Of a DNA stretch of 64,000 bases, positions 55,235 through 64,000 are shown piece after piece. Within the stretch, counting starts at the first letter, position 1. The number at the start of each line of letters is the position of its first letter. The notes under the pieces are model-generated. The model saw only the letters and a program-made list of their open reading frames with translations. It was not told the DNA's origin and did no database searches. The translations under genes and the position numbers were made by a program. Source of the stretch: Micrasema longulum (taxonomy: Eukaryota; Arthropoda; Insecta; Trichoptera; Brachycentridae); assembly GCA_022494885.1 (NCBI GenBank), contig JAGVSM010004549.1, positions 85,254-149,253 of the forward strand, given 5' to 3'.

Positions 55235-56043
55235 GAATATGGAATGGATACCTACCTTTAATGTGGTCTGAATGTTCTTCAATTTCTGGCACTGGATGAC
55301 AAAATGAACTATAAAATATAACAATATTTTCCACGACGCGCGACGATTCCAACCACTTTTTATCCGATTTTATGTTAAGTCAAAAATGTTGTTTGGTTTT
55401 TGTTCTAAATCCGAATCTTCTAATTTTGAATATCTTCTCTCTTGATGTTAGGTAGGTACCATAAGGATGGGTCAAAGGAAGGATGGGAACAAAAGGTAAT
55501 CGGCCAGGAATAGTATCGATAAATGATGTTATTTACTTAACACTGGGTAAGTTATTTTTTGCTAAACTTTTTATTTATTATCAATGCTTGTTGGTTTTTA
55601 AGAATTACAGAATGTCTTGGAAATTCTAAAAACAGTTTGTGAACTTTGGGTGATTCTGTTTTACATATTTAGGATGACATAGCAAGTTTTGTAGCACAAT
55701 ATTGTATTCAGCATAAAAAGATATTGAATGTTATTAATATCTCATAAATATCTTCTGGTCACCAATTTATCAATTCTATCTCGTCACGGTTATTGAATAA
55801 TGACGAAGTCGGTTTGTAGAATAATAATTATTGTAACTTTGAACTTAAGTCGATCAAATTGGTACGAGTGAAGAAAATTAATTGACGGACCCGTTTGGAA
55901 AGTTAAAAATTGTAGGTAATCGAGAAGTTTAGTCAACAGTGGCATGTAGGATGCAATGAATATTTGACAGTTATAATCTTTATGCATATGTATCTTCAAT
56001 TTTCAGACGAATAATGATAATTGGCGTGCGTGCATAAAAATAT
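55235..56043. other. AT-rich spacer, nothing recognised
   Basis: The minus-strand frame at 55790-55999 lacks any motif. Confidence 0.5.
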
Positions 56044-56081
<38 letters not shown>

Positions 56082-57240
56082 GATAACTTATACAGCGCCA
56101 TTTTCGTAATAAAGTACCTCAAGGGCGCTTTACAAAGTGATTATATAAAGAAAACAATGTACTTTGTCACCACATGCTAAGGATTTATTCAAATGATTTA
56201 GAGAACAGGTGGGTTTTAAGTTTCTTCCAAAACATCACTTCACTCTCACAGTTTCGGAATAAAACTTTTCCTTTCAACGTAAATGTAGCTGATCTAAGCG
56301 AAAGACGTCTGTCAGCTAGTTCATCTGGAATGCAGAATTCCCTTAGATATTCTGGAGTAGAGTTGTGCAGTGACTTATACATAAGCCAACAGAGTTTGTA
56401 TTCCACCCTCTGTGGAAAACGTAGCCAGTGTAATTCCCAAATTAGTGGCGTGATTTGACTGAACTTAGAAATTCCAAAAATAAGTCTCGCTGCGGCATTC
56501 AATACAGACTGTAGGCGAGTCATTTTATTCATTGATAGACCTGCGTAGATACCATTACAATAATCGACTCTAGACACTACAAACTTATTTATTTATTGAC
56601 GGGCGTCATCATTGGCAAATTTTTGCGTTTGCATTTAATCTGTCTCAGCTGGTAAAAGCATGAACTTATCGTTCTACTAATTTGAGCGTCAAGAGAAAGG
56701 TCAGAATTAAGGAAGACTCCCAGTAGTTTAGTGGTGAGTAAAGCGGTACTCCTTACATCGGGTAGTGCCGAATCCTGAATCAAATTCTGTCGTCTGGCTG
56801 AAGCCATTCATAGTTGTTCCGGCTTAGATGGGTTAAGTGTTAGTCTAATTTTAGCCATCCAGTTCCCTATTTTCTCAATGCATCCATTAATCAAATTAAC
56901 AAGCACATTTCTCTCGCTCGGATTACACTAAAAATAAATCTGTGTATCATCTGCATAGCAGTGAGACCAAAATCCACATTCTTTGATAATATTCTCTCTA
57001 TCTTTAGTGTACAGAAGATAGAGGAGTGGTCCGAGTACTGATCCTTTGGGTACTCCAGTAGACACCTAAAGTTGGATGAGCTATTACCCTGGAACTCAAC
57101 TGCATATTCTCTTTCATGAAGATATGAACTGAACCACATATGTGCCTGATCACGGCAGTGGCGAGCGGTGAGTTTTTAAGTTGGTAAGCTATAACAATTC
57201 TGATAAAATGTCCATAGCTGTAGTATGGCATGTAAAAAAT
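56044..57240 (-). pseudogene. CR1/L2-type LINE with YADD and (ATT)n tail
   Basis: On the minus strand a WFSSYLHEREYAVEFQGNSS block near 57137-57078 leads to [20 protein letters not shown] (block B, about 57060-57005, another frame). [10 protein letters not shown] follows at about 56961-56932 and is the RT catalytic motif. LLGVFLNSDLSLDAQISRTI and SSCFYQLRQIKCKRKNL are next (56725-56625). SRVDYCNGIYAGLSMNKMTR, LQSVLNAAARLIFG and ITPLIWELHWLRFPQRVEYK complete the C-terminus (56575-56185). This order identifies a CR1/L2-group LINE. At least two frameshifts and one stop break it, and the endonuclease is absent. The 3' end (GGCGCTGTATAAGTTATCA) is followed by an ATT microsatellite, as is usual for the group. 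Confidence 0.9.
56045..56081. repeat. (ATT)n microsatellite, LINE tail
   Basis: About 12 ATT/AAT units abut the 3' end of the LINE on the minus strand. Confidence 0.95.
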
Positions 57241-57378
57241 AAGTCAATTTTATATTTAATAAATAATTCCTAACAAATGGCTCCAGCGGCTAATAGTTTC
57301 AGTAAAAATATTTTCTAATGTAGCACAAACATTTGATTTAAAAAATACAATTTAAAAAAACATAATTGCAAAAAAAAA

Positions 57379-57452
57379 TTATAACCCCTGAGGACTCGAA
57401 CCCCCGCCTTCATCGTTAGAAAGCAACGACCCAACCGCGCAGCTATTTCGCG
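57379..57452 (-). mobile_element. tRNA-like SINE head (SINE-4)
   Basis: The minus strand reads GCGAAATAGCTGCGCGGTTG (A box), a TCGTT/AACGA anticodon-like stem and GGGGGTTCGAGTCCTCA (B box). The acceptor ends do not pair and the expected U33 is C. It is therefore a tRNA-derived repeat rather than a gene. The open frame at 57315-57515 crosses it by chance. Confidence 0.55.
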
Positions 57453-60400
57453 TTTTCGGCTAGGTGTCGAAAAAGTCATAAATAAACTGGATAATTCATT
57501 AGCGCACCAGTGCATCTTTGGTTAAGTCAGCCATAACTTGTCTTTAAATAAAACACTATTTCTTAATAAATCATAATAATTAAATAATTTTAAAGTATTC
57601 CTTACCGAGTACGATAGTTCACCAAACAAAACATAAATTACGTTTTAAGAATCATTGTTTCATCGACTTTTATATCACATTATTATTTACAAAACATAAT
57701 TATTTACATAAGTTATACATGTTATAATTCTTCATATATATTTATTCTTAACGCTATACACTAGTAACGTTTTTATCATAACTCTAACTAAATTTTAAAA
57801 GTTTAAATGGATTCTAAAGAATAACCTACAATATTCAACTGTCATCGTATGCACAAAAACGAATTACAATCAAAAAATAATTAGCGAATCTTTGTTTTTT
57901 TTAAAACCCACTAAAGGATTTATACTATATTATGGATTAAAATATCAATTCGTTTCGATTAAAATATAAATATATTAAAATTTTAAAGCAAATTTACTTT
58001 CAAACCACCGAAACACAAGTATGCTAAATTACTTACGACATGCAAAATATATTCGTTATCTCTTTCTCACACATAACGAGTGCGTATATTGTCACCTCCT
58101 TTAGACTGTCGTAAGTAAAATTGATGTATTTTAAAGAATACTAGCCCTTATGAAAAAGTATTGAAAGACTAAATTGCATTAATGAAAGCTGGAAGATTTT
58201 ACTGTAATCGCAAGTGTAATTTTTCGAACGAGATTCTAAAGTTTTAGGTTAAAGACGTATTTGAATTAGTGATTTTAAAGTGAGCAGAGTAATCTCGTGT
58301 AATCCAGTAGTAATAATTTTGGCCAATAGAGGCGCAACTGGTCGCTGTATGGAATAAAGGAATATATAAATTTACTTACCCAAGAAAAGTAATATATTTT
58401 TTGGTGATGTGTTTTTTCCTAATAATACTACAGTATTATAAAACATTACTTACGATGTCAAAAAAATATGGTAAGCTGCATGTAATCGATTATAAGGAGC
58501 ATTCGCCCCTGGATCACGGATACCATAAGTAAAGGAAGCGGGGTATGTAGTTAATTTATATCAACGCAGCGGCGGAAAGGAAAAAGTTTTAATCTCGTAT
58601 TTTTAATTTTTATTTAGATTATGTAAAAATCACGCCAAAATTATACGTACGAGTATATTATATGCGATTTTTTATTCATTAAAAAAAAACTTTAATCAGC
58701 TCTTCTGTAAAGTTGCTACATGTCGCTTAGTAACCTTTTCCTTTCCACCGTCAGTATAAAGGTAAGTATACTCGTATGGTATTGTTATTTTACTTCTTAC
58801 CTTCGTATTTGTTTGTTTATATTAATAACTTATTAATTTTTCATATTTCACGCTTACATAGTATCGCAATCTACTGAATTTGGAATAGATTATGAATATG
58901 AAACCATTTTAAGATCTTTACTTACTTTTTAGTGTTATAGCTGCTTTTTGTTTTTACTGCTGTGTCTTATAAGAAAAAACAAATCTGATGGAATCACTTT
59001 ATTATCGGTCAATTATTTCGTAGTTTACGATTCCCTCCTGCTCATTTAAAGTTAATTAATTATAGAACAATACCTACATCCAATAAATTAAAAAGTTTTA
59101 TGAAAATAATAGGTAATAATGTCGCAAGTCGCATGATGTCCGATCACGCGAATGTTCATTTTATTCAAACCAATCAAAAAGGTTTACGTGCCAATGTTTA
59201 AAACGGTAAACTTCTTTAAATGTTGTTAAAACACAATAAAATAATTAATTTGTTTTATTTACTTTAAGTCTTATATCATTATCCTTAATTTGTGGGTATA
59301 ATGAATCTTAATACTTTTTGATAAACAATAATATGGCGGTTATTATTCGCACTATCAGTTTGTATTTATTTAATTTATAGCGTACTAATAAGGATCAGAA
59401 TTATTTATTACCTGTTTTTTTTCACAAGACACATGTATTTTTAAAAATATATTTATTGCTGTGTTTCTGAAATCGTTTTAGGCGTTAGCCTAAAAAATCA
59501 ACATGGAAAATTTCAACGCTTTTAAATTAGAATGATTAATTATTTAAAATTACTCTATCGTCAGATCTGCGCAATAAACTACATTTAAAATTTACACAGA
59601 ACAATGACCTGTCTACCAGTTGTTGGCTACGTTTCCGATAAAACTCTTTCATAAAACGAGACAGCTGACTTAATTTTTATTTAACATGAATTACTTTACA
59701 AAATATATAACGAAGTTATTATAAGTTTTCATTACAAGTGGAAAATTAGGAAGTATTAAGTTTTTATCATTAACACTCGGCTATTCGTGTTGCTCAAATA
59801 TTATTACATACTTATTATTCATGTGATCAAAAACTCGGATTAACTGAAGAAGTGCCATATTATGTTTACTTTATTTTCATTGATGTATATCGTACGTAGT
59901 ATTACGTACACTAGATTTATTTATTTATTACAAATAAAAGGTATGTAATGTGGCTAACATCTAAGGAGATACCAAGGTACTTTAAAAAGCAGCAAATAAT
60001 TATAAAATAATTCTAAAACATGCATTGAGTCGTTTTGAATTTTCAAAACAAATTATATTTCGATCTGGGTGATTATTTATTTTTTGTGTTTGTTCAAAAC
60101 AACAATTTAAATAATGTTAGAGTTTCAGGACCTTTTATTGTAGGAATAAAATGTTTTTTATCCGAGTAAAATAGTTTATTTTCGGTGCAAAATTTCACTA
60201 CTTGCGAAATTCTTTTTTTGTTCCATATAATATGGAGTTGGGACTTATGTCTCAAAAAATGCTTAATAAACTACTAATAAGTAAATAAATAAATAAAACA
60301 TAAATAATTAAAAATAAAAATAACAAATTACTGTAAGACGTCAATCCCCCATTATGTACACAAGAATTGTTTTTTTCTTTTACGTAATGGGAAAACATAA

Positions 60401-60524
60401 ATATATGTATCCAATTTGAAAAAACAAAAAAATTAAAATAATATTAAATATTCAATTTATTGTATCGTATACTGAGGATTCTTTGCCAAGCATTATGTAT
60501 TAGGACCTAATAATTAATTAGATG
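57453..60524. other. Largest quiet stretch, about 3 kb
   Basis: It is AT-rich with no coding or repeat family recognised. The only structure is a short inverted pair, GGCGGAAAGGAAAAAGTT (58569) with AACCTTTTCCTTTCCACC (58730), about 160 bp apart. Confidence 0.45.
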
Positions 60525-60526
60525 CC

Positions 60527-60895
60527 CGAAGTTTCAGTTTCGGTTCAGCCGATACCTGAGGTCGGTATGAGTCGGATTACGTTCGGCTTTACTCGGATGC
60601 ACCTTACGGCTCGTGACTCGGCCGCGTGACCTGTGACCTGTGTTTAGTTTGTTTCAGTTTTCAGCCGGCGAGTGTTCTCAGTAAAACCTATAAACGCTAA
60701 AAATAAAGAAATTTTATGTCTTTAAACACTTATTTTAATGAACCCGTGTGGTTTAACAATAAAAACGTCTAATTTCGGGCTTTTTGTGTGACTTTAAATG
60801 TATTTGAATATGTTTCGGTTTCGACTTCCCCCGAAACCAGAACAGAAGCCGAAATTCTGTTTCGGCTTTGACTGAAAATCTTGTTTCAGTCGGTT
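60527..60895. repeat. TTTCGG/CCGAAA-rich repeat
   Basis: AAGTTTCAGTTTCGGTTCAG near the left and GTTTCGGCTTTGACTGAAAA on the right, with CCGAAACC words, resemble the repeat at 62945-63062. It may be a TTCGG-ended MITE of about 370 bp. The TIRs are imprecise. Confidence 0.5.
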
Positions 60896-60899
60896 AATA

Positions 60900-61060
60900 T
60901 TAGATACGTTTTTGTTTGCCATCCGTTGGCTTAACGTAATACCAGCGTCACATGATCTGCCGACAATAATATATTTTGGTCCTATTTCAAGATATCCTGT
61001 GCACCCACAAGTATTGTGAGATATTTTAAATAGAACATCTTTATTTACCAATCTTTTGTC
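60900..61060 (-). other. Minus-strand open frame with Cys-rich peptide, unassigned
   Basis: The frame reads RLVNKDVLFKISHNTCGCTG, then YLEIGPKYIIVGRSCDAGIT. The C-x-C ... G-x-x-Y-I-I-x-G-R arrangement is reminiscent of the netrin-like (NTR) fold found in netrins and relatives, but the match is short and I cannot test it. A GTATT donor-like site follows SCDAG. It could be a lone exon, an exon relic or chance. The frame runs on into the TTCGG repeat, which is not part of it. Confidence 0.25.
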
Positions 61061-61529
61061 AGATGTTTATGTCTAATAGGTAAACAGTCTGTAACCGCTT
61101 ATATAATATGCCTCGACTCAACACGGATTTTCCATCGAGTCGGGGCAAGTTCACAGGCATAGGCCGTTCTTGCTCAAGCTGAGTCTCGGTACTCAATAAA
61201 TGTATGTATCATGTTGCTAATAAAAAATGCGTATTTTAAATAAATACGTACATATAACAACGTATTATTTCTGATTATCTTTTTTGAATTGTATTCTTTG
61301 GAATTTGATTATTTAATACATTTACCTTTTTTTCTAGATTGTGATTCTATGTCATTATAATTTGATCTAATTAATTTTACTATGTATTTTTATTGTTATT
61401 TATTGTGGCTTGACACGGGCATAGCCTAAAAAGCCTTAATAAGTTCATAAATATTTAATTTTGTAATTTTAAATGAATAAATAAATAAATAACTTTGTTT
61501 TTAATTACTTTTTTTTCTACCTATGTTTT

Positions 61530-61655
61530 CTTGACTAAGTTTGCACACTTTGTGAAAATCTATTATTAGTTCTGAGTTCATACACTATATTTGTTAGTTT
61601 ACTATAAATATGTACTTATGTAGAACTGTTGTTTTCCCAAATAAAATAAAATGAA
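61530..61655 (+). mobile_element. LINE 3' tail, partner of 53609
   Basis: TTGTGAAAATCTATTATTAG, TTTACTATAAATATGTACTT and TTTCCCAAATAAAATAAAA repeat the tail at 53609-53735. The tandem array at 61639 starts in its A-rich end. Confidence 0.65.
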
Positions 61656-61842
61656 ACAAAATAAAATAAAATGAAGTGAAATGAAGTGAAATGAAGGGAA
61701 GTGAAGTGAAATGAAGTAAAATGAAGGAAAATGAAGGGAAATGAAGGGAAATGAAGTTAAATGAAGGGAAATGAAGGGAAATGAAGTGAAATGAAGTGAA
61801 ATGAAGTGAAATGAAGTGAAATGAAGTGAAATGAAATGAAAT
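61639..61842 (+). repeat. Pentamer/decamer tandem array (ATGAAGTGAA)n
   Basis: About 200 bp of 5-bp units (AAATA grading into AAATG and AAGTG) are organised as 10-bp ATGAAGTGAA or ATGAAGGGAA repeats. The left end is AAATAAAATA, continuous with the LINE tail. Confidence 0.95.
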
Positions 61843-61849
61843 ATACGCT

Positions 61850-62940
61850 TATTAACTATGAAGGAATTACAAAAAATATAAATATGAAAGATCTTAACTA
61901 CTACTAACTATAATCAGAACATCACAAAATTAGTCTAGTTTTTATTTGTTATGTTAAACAATGGCAATACATTAACTAATTATTCGAATGGACAACAATC
62001 CAATGTATCTAATTCTGCAGTCATAAGAATAAAGGACGCATCTAACATTTTTTCGAAAATGAGTTAAATACATATTCGGAATCAGGAAAAAATACGCATC
62101 TATTCAAAATACATCTATCTTCCTAAAATAACCACAACCATATTTTTTCCACTAATAAATGAGACTAAACTGCAAAAAAGTCTTGAAGATTACTAAATAT
62201 AAAAGGCTGTTCTGACGTATATAATTATTAAAGACTGATAAAAATATTTATTTTTTCTTCTATTCCGTTTCTAAAAACATCAGAAATTAATGTACCTACT
62301 TGTTTTCAATTAACTTTAAGATCTGCTGGTAATTTCAAAGTTAATTGATTATTAGGTAACCGTTAATAGTTTAAAAAACAGTAAATGGCCAGTAACGTCT
62401 ATTTTATTTAGTTGAGTAGAATTAATTGGCATATTAACACTAAAAAAGAAAGACGTTTACTTAATTACTAAATAAAAAGGGCGTTTCTAGCTAGAAACGT
62501 CTTTTCATTGAAGTATAACATATTTTCTTGTATTTTTTTTAGCTAAAAAGAAGAGGAAAATGTTAATTTTGAAATATATAACGTAAAATTTATTAAAATT
62601 AGTATATATATATTTCTTTAGGGCAAACCATAATACATACTGTCGCATAATAATTTATGTACTTAATTTTTGTAGTATTTTTAACACAGCGAATTTTCAA
62701 TCCCAGAGTTACAAAATATTTATTTTCTCCGTTTGTTGTTTTATGTAGAAACGTCCTTCTTTCTTATGACGGCAAAATTGTGTTTTTTTTTTTAAAAAAT
62801 AATAGTATTGTATATTTGGGATACTTCCATAAAAAAATAAAATAAACTGTCAAATGTCTGCTTTTAAAAAAATATTTAAAATCGGTGGTGGGGAGAATAA
62901 TAACGCATGTCCGTCGCGTGAGGACAATAATGTAACCTGA
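61850..62940. other. AT-rich stretch with one 18-bp palindrome
   Basis: CGTTTCTAGCTAGAAACG (62482-62499) is perfectly palindromic. The frame at 62657-62845 has no motif. Confidence 0.5.
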
Positions 62941-62944
62941 CACA

Positions 62945-63062
62945 TACCGACCGCAGATTTCGGCTAAGCCGAAGTTTCGGTAAATTTTTGGCCGAATCTG
63001 AAACCGCGGCTGAAACTCGTTTTATTGGCCGAAACCGAAATCGAAACTTCGGTTAGTCACTA
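62945..63062. repeat. TTCGG-rich repeat, second locus
   Basis: ATTTCGGCTAAGCCGAAGTT and TTGGCCGAAACCGAAATCGA form several inverted and direct TTCGG/CCGAA words. It resembles 60527-60895 in content. Confidence 0.5.
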
Positions 63063-63065
63063 GTA

Positions 63066-63171
63066 AAATCGCATTTTCAAATAAATACTTCATGTTGACC
63101 ATGCCGAGAATCGAATCTGAGACTTCTTGCATGATAGGCATGCGCGCTGACCATTTGACCACGAGGCGACT
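63066..63171 (-). mobile_element. SINE-1 head
   Basis: On the minus strand, GCCTCGTGGTCAAATGGTCA (A box) and TCAGATTCGATTCTCGGC (B box) are followed by ATGGTCAACATGAAGTATTT. The body is lost. Confidence 0.8.
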
Positions 63172-63839
63172 AAATCATAGTAATTTAATTTTGGTTAAAT
63201 AATAAATTAATACAGTTCAACCATTATTCAAGATAGCAACATTTTTTTAAATATCAGTTGACTTGTGTGGTTTTGGGATACTATGTACGTATCAACTAAA
63301 TAATATTTTCGTAGCACACGTAAGAATTATAAATGCATTTTTTGATTCATCAGAGTTTTATCGTGTTTTTCTATCGACCACGTTCGATCAATCCATATTG
63401 ATTGACACGATTTATGACTGGATCATAATCGTGGCTTAGTTCTTAATTCTTATTTACAGCGACAATGCGCGTGATACAATTTGTCATTTGATGATGTAGT
63501 GCTATTAAAAATAAAAGGGCCTTCATTAGCAAATGTAAATAAACTTATTTATTTATTATTATTTTATTTTTTTTCATATTATAATCAATTATTGATAATA
63601 AAAATAATGTGATCTCTCTGGGGTCACGCGTACCGGGGACACTTAACAGTTTTTTTATATTTTTTTATTTACTTTAATACACAGAGAGCAAAAACAAAAT
63701 TTTCAGACAGTTTTAAACACTACGTATTTATGTTTATATGTAATGTTTGTATACCTATAATATTTTTATTATAAAATGCACAATAAAAGAAAAAAAACAT
63801 AACTTAAACCGTATGTTTGTGGAGCAGGTGATTCAATAT

Positions 63840-64000
63840 TGGTTTGGGCGAATAAGACAATCCATTTTACTTCTACCAAGCTCCACTATCCATTTTTTAT
63901 AGTATTTTAAAACATTTTTTCGTCTCTAATAGTTTTAATGGAAAATGAAAGTAGGTTATAGAGTTTAATTGCATAATACTCCAAATTCCTTCGTCCGAAA
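63840..64000 (-). pseudogene. LINE C-terminal scrap, runs off the window
   Basis: The minus strand from the window edge reads FGRRNLEYYAIKLYNLLSFS then IKTIRDEKMF. A-x-K-LYN-x-LP-x-x-I-x ... FK is the CR1/Jockey C-terminal pattern, with LP mutated to LL. The rest of the element would lie beyond 64000. Confidence 0.45.

Noticed and set aside
61639..61842. CRISPR-like regular array
   Set aside because: Units are continuous 5/10-bp repeats without spacers, so it is a microsatellite.

Overview
The window looks like non-coding nuclear DNA of an insect, most likely a moth or butterfly. It is very AT-rich by eye (no composition was computed). Words such as TAGGTACCTA recur (near 5640, 27540 and 35495), and it carries tRNA-headed SINEs, long-TIR MITEs, mariner and pogo relics and many 5'-truncated LINEs, a mix common in Lepidoptera. 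The taxon call is an inference from repeat content; no host protein settles it. I found no intact host gene, no free-standing tRNA or rRNA gene and no CRISPR array. Almost all open frames of 60-140 codons are chance frames, antisense shadows or decayed transposon proteins.

Layout. 1-2400: ordinary AT-rich DNA, a LINE scrap with an inverted flank, two SINE-1 copies. 2466-5165: MITE-A, then a composite of two long hairpins flanking a 560-bp body, a second body copy, and a pogo-type zinc-finger scrap. 6300-10055: hairpin elements, three SINE-1 pieces and a 1-kb element with terminal inverted repeats (TIRs) that holds another palindrome. 10265-12725: a GC-richer block of unknown origin, an inverted pair of SINE-2 copies, an 18-bp minisatellite and a short MITE. 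14467-14884: a TA-flanked MITE. 17567-19610: two LINE reverse-transcriptase (RT) relics. 20315-22355: SINE-1 and MITE-A copies. 23137-26610: a hAT-like end, three LINE C-terminal relics and a hammerhead-like motif. 27703-30005: a long-TIR element, a MITE-A interrupted by SINE-3, and a Penelope-like element end with two inverted hammerhead-like motifs. 31345-33131: repeat tails and MITE-A. 35565-41160: a CR1/L2-type LINE tail, a pogo-type transposon and a mariner. 42078-46410: SINE-3, a 1.2-kb TIR element and a mariner end. 47560-53735: an R1-type LINE, MITEs, and RTE-type and other LINE scraps. 54840-57240: an unassigned open frame and a CR1/L2-type LINE that still shows a YADD motif. 57380-64000: mostly quiet, with TTCGG-rich repeats, a pentanucleotide array grown from a LINE tail, a SINE-1 and a final LINE scrap.

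The relics do not act together as a pathway. They record several mobilisation systems: LINE machinery (R1-, Jockey-, CR1/L2- and RTE-like), SINEs that probably borrowed it, DDE transposases (mariner, pogo) and their non-autonomous hairpin relatives, and a Penelope-like element. The most unusual signals are the hammerhead-like ribozyme motifs near 25.35 kb and 29.7-30.0 kb, the hairpin-body-hairpin composite at 2.9-3.7 kb, and three unassigned coding-like stretches (10.3-10.7, 54.9-55.2 and 60.9-61.05 kb).
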